A stretch of DNA of 64,000 nucleotides, taken from assembly GCA_963754955.1 (NCBI GenBank), contig CAVWHY010000008.1:124001-188000 (forward strand), read 5' to 3'. The DNA comes from CAVQJU01 sp963754955. Its GTDB lineage: Bacteria; Acidobacteriota; Vicinamibacteria; Vicinamibacterales; CAVVIG01. Position numbers and translations under genes: made by a program. Below are positions 1-7,735 of this stretch, piece by piece (the first letter of the stretch is position 1; each line of letters opens with the position of its first letter). Below the pieces are notes generated by a model. That model saw nothing but the letters and a program-made list of their open reading frames with translations. It made no database searches and had not been told where the DNA came from.

Positions 1-35
1 GTGTACGCCGTGGTCCACAACGAAGGTTACTGACA

Positions 36-260
36 TTGACTGACGACCTCTTTACCCAAGCCCACCGCTCTACCATGCCGCCCACCGCTCCACCATGCCC
101 CATATGCCTTGACGGCCGTGGCGGCGTGACCGCGGTGTCGATTAGCGCCACCCACCGCATGCTGTCCTTCCAGTGCGGCACTTGTGGCCACCGATGGGAC
201 CGCACCTTCACTGAACTGGAATGGCAGCTCACGGTTCATGCAACCGACCTGCGGCCGTAA
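36..260 (+). CDS. small zinc-ribbon-like protein
   Basis: Small ORF of 74 codons with a TTG start at 36 and a possible ATG at 75. It has two cysteine pairs, CPIC near residue 21 and CGTC near residue 48, the second followed by GHRWDR. This spacing is typical of a small treble-clef or zinc-ribbon fold that binds one zinc ion. There is no signal peptide or membrane segment. A second zinc-ribbon ORF lies 224 bp downstream on the same strand. I do not recognise a named family. The cysteine pattern is what is seen; metal binding is inferred. The lack of a strong ribosome-binding site makes the start uncertain. Confidence 0.4.
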   Translation: MTDDLFTQAHRSTMPPTAPPCPICLDGRGGVTAVSISATHRMLSFQCGTCGHRWDRTFTELEWQLTVHATDLRP

Positions 261-484
261 GCCAGCGACGGCAAGACCAACGTCCTAGCCAGAGAAGCCA
301 AAACGGGCCTTGCAACAGATACCCAGTCCCGCAGCGCGCCCGGCGTGTCTCTGAGATTTCAACTCTTTGTTCGGCCGTGTGGCTCAACCCTGCCGCAATG
401 GTTCCCGGATCTCTCCGACGAATGTGCGAGATACTCCCGGCCTTTCCACATGAACTGTTCAGGTCGCTCGGGTAGACTTAACTG

Positions 485-793
485 ATGAGCTGGCTCTGGC
501 TCTTCGCCATCTACCCCGCTGGCGGGCTCTTGCTGCTGGTAGCTTGGATCCTCATGGATACGATTCCTCGGGCGCGGGGTGTCGGACCTCGTACAGGGTG
601 CCCGCGATGCCAGAAAACACACCTGTCTCGCTTTCGATGGGAATTCCGCGGGGTCGGTGAAGCTCACGATGGAATGCATCCCGTGGAGGATGGCGGCGCC
701 TACATGAAGTGTGAGCGTTGCGGATTCGTTCTCGATCTGCACCCGTCCGAGAATCAAAGGGTCTACTCCGAGCGGAGGCGCAATTCGCGATGA
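485..793 (+). CDS. membrane-anchored zinc-ribbon protein, unknown function
   Basis: 102 codons from ATG 485. Residues about 3-24 form one hydrophobic N-terminal helix (LWLFAIYPAGGLLLLVAWIL). A soluble part follows with CPRC near residue 39 and CERC near residue 76, again a likely zinc ribbon facing one side of the membrane. The C-terminus is basic. The gene ends about 20 bp before a family A repeat. The architecture (one helix plus two CxxC pairs) is directly visible, but no family was recognised. It may be related in job to the small CxxC protein upstream, as both are on the plus strand, but the 224 bp gap argues against tight coupling. Confidence 0.5.
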   Translation: MSWLWLFAIYPAGGLLLLVAWILMDTIPRARGVGPRTGCPRCQKTHLSRFRWEFRGVGEAHDGMHPVEDGGAYMKCERCGFVLDLHPSENQRVYSERRRNSR

Positions 794-812
794 TCACGAC
801 GACCCAGCGCCA

Positions 813-903
813 CGCCCCACCGACACAATCGCGCTTGACGGTGCGCCAGAATCCGGGGCAGAACGATCGAACAGGTCCCCTGGTGGATACACGGTCTCCC
901 CGT
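813..903 (+). repeat. family A palindromic repeat, single diverged unit
   Basis: The unit reads GTGCGCCAGAATCCGGGGC, then a GATCGA core, a CCCCTGG box, and ATACACGGTCTCCC. It is preceded by the usual linker CCGACACAATCGCGCTTGACG. It matches the better-kept units at 7.5 kb and 2.9 kb in the same order and in plus orientation. Confidence 0.7.
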
Positions 904-970
904 CCTGCGATTTCGGTGGGCGATGGCCAAGAAACGTGGAATCACGCGGGCAATTATCCCGCGTCGTTAT

Positions 971-1381
971 TCAGACGCACGGCACCGCGCATTTGCCGGT
1001 ACCCGTGATCAGCTGCAGCACGTACGATGCCGGCCGCAGCGACGGATCGCTGGGCGCCACGCTGAGCGTCAGCGTTTCGCCTCTCAGGATGCCTGAAAAC
1101 GTCGCGGGCGGTGCCGGGTTGATGCTGATGGGCCCCACCTCGATGCGATACGTGCCGCTGACCGCGAACGTGCCGTCAGCGTGAACCTCAGGTTGCGCAA
1201 ACTGACCATGGCCGCAACCGACGACCAGATCGCAGCCGTCAACTGCCACAGACAGGCAGGTGCCGCCGCCGGTCCATCGGCCCGTGGGCAAGGTCGTGTC
1301 GCGAGGCTGCGCCGGTGTCTCGGTGCAGGCGGCCATCAGAAGACAGACGAGACTGGCCGCGGCCATCCGCGTCAGCCACAT
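971..1381 (-). CDS. predicted lipoprotein, unknown function
   Basis: Start chosen at ATG 1381 (MWLTRM...) because it gives a clean lipoprotein signal: a hydrophobic stretch followed by the lipobox LLMAAC near residue 18. The longer reading frame to 1540 adds an arginine-rich leader that overlaps repeat-like sequence. The mature part of about 117 residues is rich in Gly, Thr and Val, with cysteines near CGHG and at the end (GKCAVPCV), and looks like a small beta-rich domain. It is predicted to be anchored in a membrane facing the periplasm. No named family was recognised. It is flanked by family A repeat loci on both sides and is not in an operon. Confidence 0.65.
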   Translation of the reverse strand: MWLTRMAAASLVCLLMAACTETPAQPRDTTLPTGRWTGGGTCLSVAVDGCDLVVGCGHGQFAQPEVHADGTFAVSGTYRIEVGPISINPAPPATFSGILRGETLTLSVAPSDPSLRPASYVLQLITGTGKCAVPCV

Positions 1382-1430
1382 TTCGGCGCCGCCGAATCGG
1401 TTGTCATCGATCGACTGCATCGCGGTACGT

Positions 1431-1560
1431 GACTTGCGCGCAGAATCGGCGCGTCTTTCTCTGCTGCCAAACGATTGGTCGCGAGCAGGGGGATCCAAGG
1501 GCGCGCGTCGAAGAGGACGCCGCACCACATCGATCACCAAGGCCCCCTGGGGATACCGGT
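1431..1560 (+). repeat. family A repeat, interrupted and degenerate
   Basis: The half at 1521-1560 (CATCGATCACCAAGGCCCCCTGGGGATACCGGT) is a good match to the second half of a family A unit. A weak match to the first half (TTGCGCGCAGAATCGGCGCG) lies near 1433-1456, with about 65 bp of unrelated sequence between. It may be a unit split by an insertion or two eroded units. Confidence 0.45.
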
Positions 1561-1594
1561 GAAACCGTTCCGAGCTCTTCGTAAGTGGCCTTGG

Positions 1595-2479
1595 CTACGA
1601 TAGCAGCACACTTCGGGCGTAATCTTCGACCGTGCGTAACGTCAGTGGAAATGTCTTCAGCGTCGCGGCCATATCAATTGCCGTGTGACTGGCATAACCG
1701 AGCATCAGACCAGCGTACGATTGCTGCATCTGGTCGGTGGCTCCAGCCAACTGAGCTTGTAGCGCCTCGACAGGGACATATGTCACTTCAAAGGATTTGC
1801 CACTCATCCGCTCGAAGATCTTGATCACATTGGAAGGGCTGAGACCTTGGGGCCCGCCCAATTTGACCGTCGCGTTGTGGGCCAGCGGACTCTTTACGCT
1901 GGCCGCTGCGAACTGGGCCACGTCCCGCAAGGAAATCCAGCTGATAGGGTTGTCACCCGTTCCGTAGATGACAGCCTTGCCGTTGGGGTAGTCGAATCCG
2001 ACCGCAGGGCTGAGCCAGATCTCTGTGAAGTATGTCGGCTGCAAGATCGTATAGGTCAATCCGCTCTCGCGCAGCGCCCGTTCCACAGCGCGCTTGGCAT
2101 CCTGCAGTGGAAATGAGGCCGCGAGTGGCGGGAACGACGTGTACACAAATTGCTCCACACCTGCTTCACGAGCTATCGGCAAAAGGCTCACATAACCATC
2201 CAGGTCCGTCGTATGCGGTGTGTTATCGCTCGCGTTGTAGGCGAAGGGCATGGCCGAAGCTGTGGTGACGACGGCTTTCACTCCCTGGCAGGCGGCTCTC
2301 AGTGACCTGGCATCCCGGAGGTCGCCCTGCACCACGGTTGCGCCTAGAGTCTTGAGCATCTCCACCTTGACGGGATCGGAAGTGCGTCGAACCATGGCTC
2401 TGACGGGCTCGCCCGCCGATGTCAAGAGTCGGCAGATTTCCGTCCCCACCATTCCGGTTGCACCTACAACGAGATTCAT
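1595..2479 (-). CDS. NmrA-like NAD(P)-binding atypical SDR oxidoreductase
   Basis: 294 codons, intact. The N-terminus MNLVVGATGMVG is the GxxGxxG dinucleotide-binding loop of the NmrA/atypical short-chain dehydrogenase group. GDLRDARSL near residue 53 and a TYTILQPTYF stretch near residue 143 are typical of this family. The usual YxxxK catalytic pair is not obvious, as expected for NmrA-like proteins, which may act as redox-sensing or quinone/azo reductases. It is a soluble cytoplasmic protein. It stands alone on the minus strand between family A loci. The family is secure; the substrate cannot be told from the sequence. Confidence 0.9.
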   Translation of the reverse strand: MNLVVGATGMVGTEICRLLTSAGEPVRAMVRRTSDPVKVEMLKTLGATVVQGDLRDARSLRAACQGVKAVVTTASAMPFAYNASDNTPHTTDLDGYVSLLPIAREAGVEQFVYTSFPPLAASFPLQDAKRAVERALRESGLTYTILQPTYFTEIWLSPAVGFDYPNGKAVIYGTGDNPISWISLRDVAQFAAASVKSPLAHNATVKLGGPQGLSPSNVIKIFERMSGKSFEVTYVPVEALQAQLAGATDQMQQSYAGLMLGYASHTAIDMAATLKTFPLTLRTVEDYARSVLLS

Positions 2480-2761
2480 GGCTCCTCCAGTGATGGTGCA
2501 GGACTACGCTACCGCGCCATCTCCAACGTGCGCATCCCCGACGTTCAAGAAGTCCGTCGATCTACCTATGGAGTGGACCGGTCACTCGCCTCCCGTCCAT
2601 ACGCGACGGTCCGACCGCATTGTCCCGGTGCGCGCGGATGTTAACACGGCTGCCATCGCGGCAATCATGAGCCTCGGGTTGTCGCTCTCGACGCCAGAGG
2701 AAGAAGCTCAATACATATAGCGGCAACCACGCAGGCGTTGCGCGGTGCGGCGTTTGTACAG
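2480..2761. other. intergenic, no gene seen
   Basis: Between the NmrA-like gene start and the repeat array. The open frames here are short and without family features. It probably holds the promoter of the NmrA-like gene. Confidence 0.4.
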
Positions 2762-3135
2762 GATCAGCAATACGCGTGCTTCTCCGTACGCCAGTTTCAG
2801 GCGCGGATTGATCCGATCAGACGAACATGGGCGGAGGGGAGCCTCCCGACACGTGCGCGAGGCTCGGCGGGGATCGATCGATGAACCCCCTGAGGAATAC
2901 CGGCTTCCCCCGATACGATCTTGTTTGAAGGGTGCGCCAGAATCCGGCGCGGAATCGATCGCGAAGCCCCCCTGGCAGAACCTGCTTCCCCGACACGATC
3001 GTGATGATGGAAGGGGTGCGCCAGTTTCGGCGCGGAATCGATCGCGACGCCCCCTGGCAGAACCTGCTTCGCCGACACGTTCGCGAGTCTCGGCGCAGAA
3101 TCGATCGATCAGCCCCCTGGGGATCCGGTCTTCCT
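2762..3135 (+). repeat. family A tandem array, five units
   Basis: Units begin at about 2786, 2853, 2932, 3016 and 3079, giving spacings of 67, 79, 84 and 63 bp. Two unit types alternate: type 1 (GTGCGCCAG-TTTC-GGCGCGGAAT) and type 2 (GTGCGCGAG-TCTC-GGCGC), the latter directly after CCGACAC. Each unit then has CGATCG, a CCCCCTGG box and an ACCGG or AACCTG box. The joint CGACACGATCGTGATGATGG followed by type 1 recurs in the array at 17.6 kb. Confidence 0.9.
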
Positions 3136-4058
3136 CAAGGTGCTGACGCGCCGCATAGCGATGAATTGAGCCGGAGAAACCGCAGGGCGTTGTTGCACAA
3201 AATGTCGGCTTTTTGCTCCGCACTCAAGAAGTCAGCTCCCAAAACGGCGTCAATCCCAGGGCCGGCTTGATCAGGGAAGTCGGAGCCAAACATGATGCGC
3301 TTATCGAAGCCGGCGTCGACCAAACCACGGAGATGCCGATAGTACGCAGCCCTCGGCATGAGTGCCCGCGATTGAAGAGCCGCGACGTCGACGTACACGT
3401 TGGGATGCGCATACATGAGCGCGATCATCCGTTCGAGCTGTGGCCAGCCCGCATGCATTACAAACAGGCGAAGACGCTTGTGCCGAAGCAGCACGTCCTC
3501 CAACAGGAGAGGATCGCTCATGGCCATGCGAAACGCCGGAGATTTGAAGGGGACTGGGCTCGCATCATAGGCAATACCCGGCGGGCCTGGCCCCATGTGA
3601 ATCCCGACAGGCAGATCGAACTGTTCAGCCAGTTGCCAGTAAGGTTCCATGCGGGAATCGGCCGGTGACATCCCCAAGTATTGAGGTGAGAGTTCGCTGA
3701 ACGCTTTGATACGTCCGGCGTTCAGTTCGCCCGTTAACCAGGTCACATCGGGAAGCTCCGTACCGCTGTCGAAGCAGGGACGACCAGTGATTGGTGCGCG
3801 GCCATCGGCGCATGGAAAGACCAGCCCTGGCAAAAACTGAGTGACACCGAGCGCGCTGGCCCATTGCGGCAGGTCGCTCGTGAGGCTGGAGACGACTAAG
3901 AAGCGGATGTTCAGGGATTTCATCCTCGCCAGCGCCTGTTGCGGAGACGTGTTGGTGCTGTGGACGTGCACGTCGATGACCGGCGGTCGCGCGGGTGCTT
4001 GACCTGTGACCGTTGACCCAAGCAATCCAACAATGATGACTGCCGAGACACTCCGCAC
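3135..4058 (-). CDS. secreted amidohydrolase-family (Amidohydro_2-like) metal-dependent hydrolase
   Basis: 307 codons from ATG 4058. Residues 1-20 form a signal peptide ending near TGQA. The mature protein begins with VIDVHVHS, the strand-1 HxH metal motif of the amidohydrolase TIM barrel. Later elements are GIHMGP near residue 178, FVMHAGWPQ near residue 224 and MFGSDFPDQ near residue 280, which give the remaining metal-binding His and Asp. It is therefore expected to be a complete zinc-type hydrolase or decarboxylase of PF04909 type, exported. The last residues (SSLCGASAP) are encoded at the edge of the family A array, so the repeat has supplied the C-terminus. The substrate is unknown. Confidence 0.88.
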   Translation of the reverse strand: MRSVSAVIIVGLLGSTVTGQAPARPPVIDVHVHSTNTSPQQALARMKSLNIRFLVVSSLTSDLPQWASALGVTQFLPGLVFPCADGRAPITGRPCFDSGTELPDVTWLTGELNAGRIKAFSELSPQYLGMSPADSRMEPYWQLAEQFDLPVGIHMGPGPPGIAYDASPVPFKSPAFRMAMSDPLLLEDVLLRHKRLRLFVMHAGWPQLERMIALMYAHPNVYVDVAALQSRALMPRAAYYRHLRGLVDAGFDKRIMFGSDFPDQAGPGIDAVLGADFLSAEQKADILCNNALRFLRLNSSLCGASAP

Positions 4059-4258
4059 GAGGTCCTCCTCGGGTGACGAGGCGAGTGAGAGACAACACTA
4101 TAGGCAAACGGAGCCGATCGCAACGTGTTGGCGCATGGTGGCAGCCGGTTGGTTCAAGGGGATCGACACGATCAGGCGACCTACGAAACTGCGACATGGC
4201 TAGGGTCGTCGCAATGACCGAGCACGGACATCGAAGTTGTGGATTGCGACGACGTCCG

Positions 4259-4453
4259 TCAGCCGGTCGGCACGGGCAGCGCCCAGCGCCGGCGCATCGA
4301 CCCGAACAGCCGCCGCGTCAGGTGACTCTCCGCCAGCAGGAGCCAGTAATACCTCGCGTGTTTGACCAGCCGTCCGCCCGTCTTGACGAGGCGCTGCTGG
4401 AGACTGGTCAGCGACCACCTCTCGATCCACTTCGGCAGGACGAGCCGCCGCAA
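4259..4453 (-). pseudogene. IS1380-like transposase, C-terminal relic
   Basis: A 64-codon frame on the minus strand reads LPKWIERWSLTSLQQRLVKTG followed by GRLVKHARYYWLLLAES. This matches the conserved end of IS1380-family transposases as I remember it ('WSLTTLREKL.KIGA..VRHGRY..F.LAE'). The DDE catalytic core is absent, so this is a dead 3' remnant. It lies directly upstream of a family A unit. Confidence 0.6.
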
Positions 4454-4479
4454 ACAAATTGCCCACCGACGCGATCTGG

Positions 4480-4552
4480 CTTCGAAGCGTGCGCCAGATC
4501 GCGCGCGGAATCGATCGCGAAGCCCCCTAGGTCTCCCAGTACCGGTCCCGCG
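4480..4552 (+). repeat. family A repeat, single unit next to a duplicated gene block
   Basis: It reads GCTTCGAAGC-GTGCGCCAG, then GCGCGGAATCGATCGCGAAG, CCCCCTAGG and AGTACCGGTCCCG. It ends where the duplicated leader/gene block shared with 40.5-40.7 kb begins. Confidence 0.85.
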
Positions 4553-4772
4553 CCCAGTAACTTACTTTCTTTCGCAGCCTGAACGCGGCATCCTGCGTGA
4601 AAGGAGACCAGCTATGTTTTTCCATGCGATGCGAGTCTTAGGCTTGGTGGCCGCGAGCGCTGTCGTGGCCCTCGGCGGTGCACGGCAGGCCAGTCTGCAG
4701 GGCGTTGAGACCGGCCACTTCATCACCAATCCGGGCACGCAGGATGCCACCGTCATCACCGATGACTTCGCG
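4540..4772 (+). repeat. inverted duplicate block, copy 1 (leader plus 5' end of beta-barrel gene)
   Basis: About 230 bp, from ACCGGTCCCGCGCCCAGTAAC to ATCACCGATGACTTCG, recurs on the opposite strand at 40483-40720 with only scattered single-base differences. It covers the untranslated leader, the ribosome-binding site and the first ~53 codons of the gene at 4614. Both copies sit just downstream of a family A unit. Confidence 0.9.
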
Positions 4773-5105
4773 GAGGGTATTGCGCCCCGCCTGGGGAAGT
4801 ACACTCTTATCGCCCGCGAGGAGATCAACCTGCAGACCGGCGACGTCAGCGACGGGGCGTTTGTGATTACGGCTGCAGATGGCGGCACGATTCGGGGCAC
4901 CTACAGCGGAACGGCTGCGTTCGGGGCCACGAGTGCATCCTGGATCGCCGACGGATCCATTGCTGGCGGCACCGGCCGGTTCACTGGAGCAACCGGATCG
5001 ATTCATTTAGACGGGTCCTCGAACCTCAGAACGTGTGAGACCGTGGGCGCGCTCTCGGTCTGCGGATTCACGGAAACCACGGCGATCGAGCTGATCGTGC
5101 CGTAA
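4614..5105 (+). CDS. secreted allene-oxide-cyclase-barrel-like protein
   Basis: 163 codons from ATG 4614. GAAAGGAG lies about 6 bases upstream and decides this start over the longer frame that runs back through the repeat. Residues 1-25 are a signal peptide (LGLVAASAVVALGGARQA). The mature protein is rich in Gly, Thr and beta strands. The stretch GGTGRFTGATGSIHL near residue 125 is the pattern seen in allene-oxide-cyclase-like or dirigent-like barrels common in soil bacteria. It is likely a small secreted barrel without a known reaction here. Its 5' end and leader are duplicated at 40.6 kb, where the copy is broken. Confidence 0.75.
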   Translation: MFFHAMRVLGLVAASAVVALGGARQASLQGVETGHFITNPGTQDATVITDDFAEGIAPRLGKYTLIAREEINLQTGDVSDGAFVITAADGGTIRGTYSGTAAFGATSASWIADGSIAGGTGRFTGATGSIHLDGSSNLRTCETVGALSVCGFTETTAIELIVP

Positions 5106-5137
5106 TCTGAAGCCAACGACGTTCGATGCGAGGGAAT

Positions 5138-5962
5138 ATGGCAACCCAGACGCCGCGTGTTGAACGAGTCCGAACCGTCGACGGTGTGGCGATCGCCTAC
5201 ACGACCGTCGGAACCGGTCCGCTGGCCATTATCGCGCTGCACGGCTGGGGCGGAGCGGGCTCGGGCCACTCGTGGCGCGAGCTCGTCAAGCACCTCGACC
5301 TCACGGGGCTTCGATTCATTGCCATTGACCTGCGCGGGCACGGCGCGTCCGACCGGCCAGAAATCGGCTTCGATCTGGACGAGTTCGGCCGCGACGTGCT
5401 CGCCGTCGCCGATCACGCAGGCGTCGGGAAGTTCGTTCTGACCGCCTACAGTATGAGCGGGCGCTGGAGCCAATGGATCGCCTGCCGGTTCCCCGATCGC
5501 GTGCTGGGACAAATCCTGATCGCGCCTGCTCCGGCGAGTGTGCTGCCGTTGAGCGATGAACTCCTGGAGGGCTGGATGCGCGCGACGCGGACGCGCGCGA
5601 GCTTTGGGCCCTGGGTCAATCAATTCACGAGCGAACCACTGGCGGACGACATCGTTGACGCCTATTTCAACGACGTGTCCCGTGCGTCGGACCATGCCAA
5701 ACGGGAAACCTTCCGGATGCTCTGCCGCGATGATTTCTCGGACTCCGTGACAGCAACGGCAGCGGGAACGCTGGTGCTGGCCGGCGTCCACGACCCGATC
5801 CTCTCGCCAGACTTCCTGCGGCAGGAAATCGTGGCACGCATACCAGGGGCGCGGCTCGTGCAGATCGACTGTGGCCACGAAATTCCAGTGGAACGGCCGG
5901 CGCAGGCAGCCGCGGCGATGGAGTCGTTCCTTGCGGGCCTACTCACCGGGGTTCGCGTATAG
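5138..5962 (+). CDS. alpha/beta-hydrolase fold protein
   Basis: 274 codons from ATG 5138 (alternative ATG 5126). ALHGWGGAGS near residue 31 is the oxyanion-hole HG loop. DLRGHGASDRP near residue 65 is typical of the fold. AYSMSGRW near residue 108 holds the nucleophile Ser, with Ala in place of the usual first Gly of GxSxG. GVHDPILS near residue 210 gives the Asp and DCGHEIP near residue 247 the His. The triad is complete, so it should be active as an esterase, lipase-like or C-C hydrolase. It is cytoplasmic. It lies 32 bp after the barrel gene on the same strand and overlaps the 3' end of the convergent TPR gene by 24 bp. Confidence 0.88.
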   Translation: MATQTPRVERVRTVDGVAIAYTTVGTGPLAIIALHGWGGAGSGHSWRELVKHLDLTGLRFIAIDLRGHGASDRPEIGFDLDEFGRDVLAVADHAGVGKFVLTAYSMSGRWSQWIACRFPDRVLGQILIAPAPASVLPLSDELLEGWMRATRTRASFGPWVNQFTSEPLADDIVDAYFNDVSRASDHAKRETFRMLCRDDFSDSVTATAAGTLVLAGVHDPILSPDFLRQEIVARIPGARLVQIDCGHEIPVERPAQAAAAMESFLAGLLTGVRV

Positions 5963-7282
5963 TCTGTCTTCAAGCGCTTTAAATCGCGGAACGGACCGCA
6001 GGGGGTCGAGCCGCGGATCAGTCTCCAGGAAGAGTCCAGCCTGCAACGAACGAAGGCCGACGGCGTCTTCCAGCAGTCCGAGCGCGCGGTCCGCGTCTCC
6101 CATACCTACGTGGATAAGGGCCAGCGCCCACGGCGAGACGTACGGGGACGCTCCTTGCTCCAGTTGACGCAGGATTCGCCGGGCATCCCGTTGCCCCCCG
6201 GCCTGGGCGTGCACATGCGCCAGGGCAGCACGGGGTAGACAGTTTCCGCCGGATGCATCCAGCGCCGCCTGCAAATCGCGAACGGCTTGCGCGAATCGCC
6301 CCTGCTGTTCGTAAGTCAATCCTCGAAAATAGCGCGCGGGCCAGAAGTTCGGATCCATCTCGAGCACGAGGCCGCACGACTCGTCGGCCTCGGCGTAGCG
6401 CCTCGCCATGTACAGGCCGCAGGCAAGCTGCGTGTTGACCATCAACGAGACGGGGTCGCGCTCGGCACCGGCCTGCAGCGCCGCGAGGCCGTCGCTCAAC
6501 CGGCCGCGCGCGCAGAAGCACATCCCACGCCATTGCCAGGCGGGCGGATAGCTCGGGTCCATCTCCAACGCGAGCTGAAAGCTTGCGTCCGCATCATGCC
6601 ACCGGTGGTCGTACAACGCCTGGATGCACCCGACGGTTGCACGCGGCTCGGCGAGCTGCGCGTCGTGTCGCAGGGCCGCCTCCGCCGCGGCTCTCGCGTC
6701 CGCAATCGGCGGCCCGGGCTCGGCGAATTCAAATGTCGCCAGGATCAGATTGCAATCGGCGATGCCAGTCAGTGCACGGGTGAATCCCGCATCGACTGCG
6801 TACGCCTGCCGAAAATAGTCCGCGGCCTTCGCAATACTCTCGGCGCTTCGTTTGTCCCAGAAGTATCGGCCTTTGAGGTAGAGCCGATACGCCGCGTCTC
6901 CGTGGTCGATCCTTTCACCGCGCTGGCGCTGGCGGCGAAAGGTGGGGAGGTAGCCGCCCCTGCGGATCTCGATGATGATCTTGTCGTTCTGGCCCGCTCC
7001 GGCGAAATACTCGGTGAGCCGCAGCCGAAGGCGGCCTGCTTCCACTCGGACGATCGGATCGATTTGAGGGTCGAAATCGGCACGCCTATCGAATACCAGT
7101 CGCGCAATTTGGCGTTCCGTGAGCGGCATGTCGGGCGCCGACGTGCCTCGCTCCACAACATGACGCAAAAACCGCTGCAGCCGGACAGAACGGCGAAATC
7201 CCGGGCTGCCGCACACCAACTGCAGCTCCTCCTCCAGATCAGCTGGCACCGCGCGCGACAGATTGCTGTCGTCTTCTCCCAT
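5939..7282 (-). CDS. TPR protein with acidobacterial regulatory N-terminal domain
   Basis: 447 codons, intact. Residues 15-110 contain RLQRFLRHVVE..., FDPQIDPIVRVEAGRLRLRL and IEIRRGGYLPTF. This conserved module is found in Acidobacteriota at the front of TPR or propeller regulators. From about residue 130 to 430 there are some eight tetratricopeptide repeats (for example YFRQAYAVDAGFTRALTGIA and FQLALEMDPSYPPAWQWRG). There is no membrane segment. It probably works as a scaffold or signalling protein; the ligand is unknown. It is transcribed toward the hydrolase gene, with overlapping ends. Confidence 0.82.
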   Translation of the reverse strand: MGEDDSNLSRAVPADLEEELQLVCGSPGFRRSVRLQRFLRHVVERGTSAPDMPLTERQIARLVFDRRADFDPQIDPIVRVEAGRLRLRLTEYFAGAGQNDKIIIEIRRGGYLPTFRRQRQRGERIDHGDAAYRLYLKGRYFWDKRSAESIAKAADYFRQAYAVDAGFTRALTGIADCNLILATFEFAEPGPPIADARAAAEAALRHDAQLAEPRATVGCIQALYDHRWHDADASFQLALEMDPSYPPAWQWRGMCFCARGRLSDGLAALQAGAERDPVSLMVNTQLACGLYMARRYAEADESCGLVLEMDPNFWPARYFRGLTYEQQGRFAQAVRDLQAALDASGGNCLPRAALAHVHAQAGGQRDARRILRQLEQGASPYVSPWALALIHVGMGDADRALGLLEDAVGLRSLQAGLFLETDPRLDPLRSVPRFKALEDRLYANPGE

Positions 7283-7504
7283 CTGGCGGACGTAGTGTTG
7301 CCCGACCGCCCAACCCGGTCAACCGACAGCGCTCTACTCCTGCGGAGGCTCGGTCCGTGTCCGTCCCGTCCCAACGCCGGCCACCGGCCGGCTGGCAGAA
7401 TGGCGCAGTCTTCAATGGATAGGGAGGCTTCAGCTAGTCGCTGGCGTGAATCAGACGTCGGCAGGGTCGGCTCCTAGGCTGGATGCCGCAGTGCTTTTGG
7501 TCCA

Positions 7505-7735
7505 CAGTGCGCCAGTATCCGGCGCGGATCGATCGATCAGGCCACTTGGGGATACCCGGTCTCCCCGACACAATCGCGCTTGACGGTGCGCCAAGATCCG
7601 GCGTGAAATCGATCGCGACACCCCCCGGGCAGAACCGCTTCCCCCTACACAACGCTGCGACACAACGCTGGACGAGTGCGCCAGTTTTCGGCGCGGATCG
7701 ATCACGCAAGCCCCTGGGGGACACCGGTCTCGGCA
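7505..7735 (+). repeat. family A tandem array, three units
   Basis: Type 1 units start at 7507, 7586 and 7676 (spacings 79 and 90 bp). The second spacing is longer because of a short inserted duplication (ACACAACGCT twice). Units keep GGATCGATCGATC, CCACTTGGGG and ACCCGGT or ACACCGGT boxes. The array abuts the 3' end of the regulator-propeller pseudogene. Confidence 0.9.

Noticed and set aside
2762..3135. Possible CRISPR array
   Set aside because: The spacing looks regular at first, but the repeated part fills almost the whole period, there are no unique spacers, and no cas genes are in the window.
6287..7477. 396-codon plus-strand frame
   Set aside because: It is the antisense shadow of the TPR regulator, whose repeats and N-terminal module are unmistakable.
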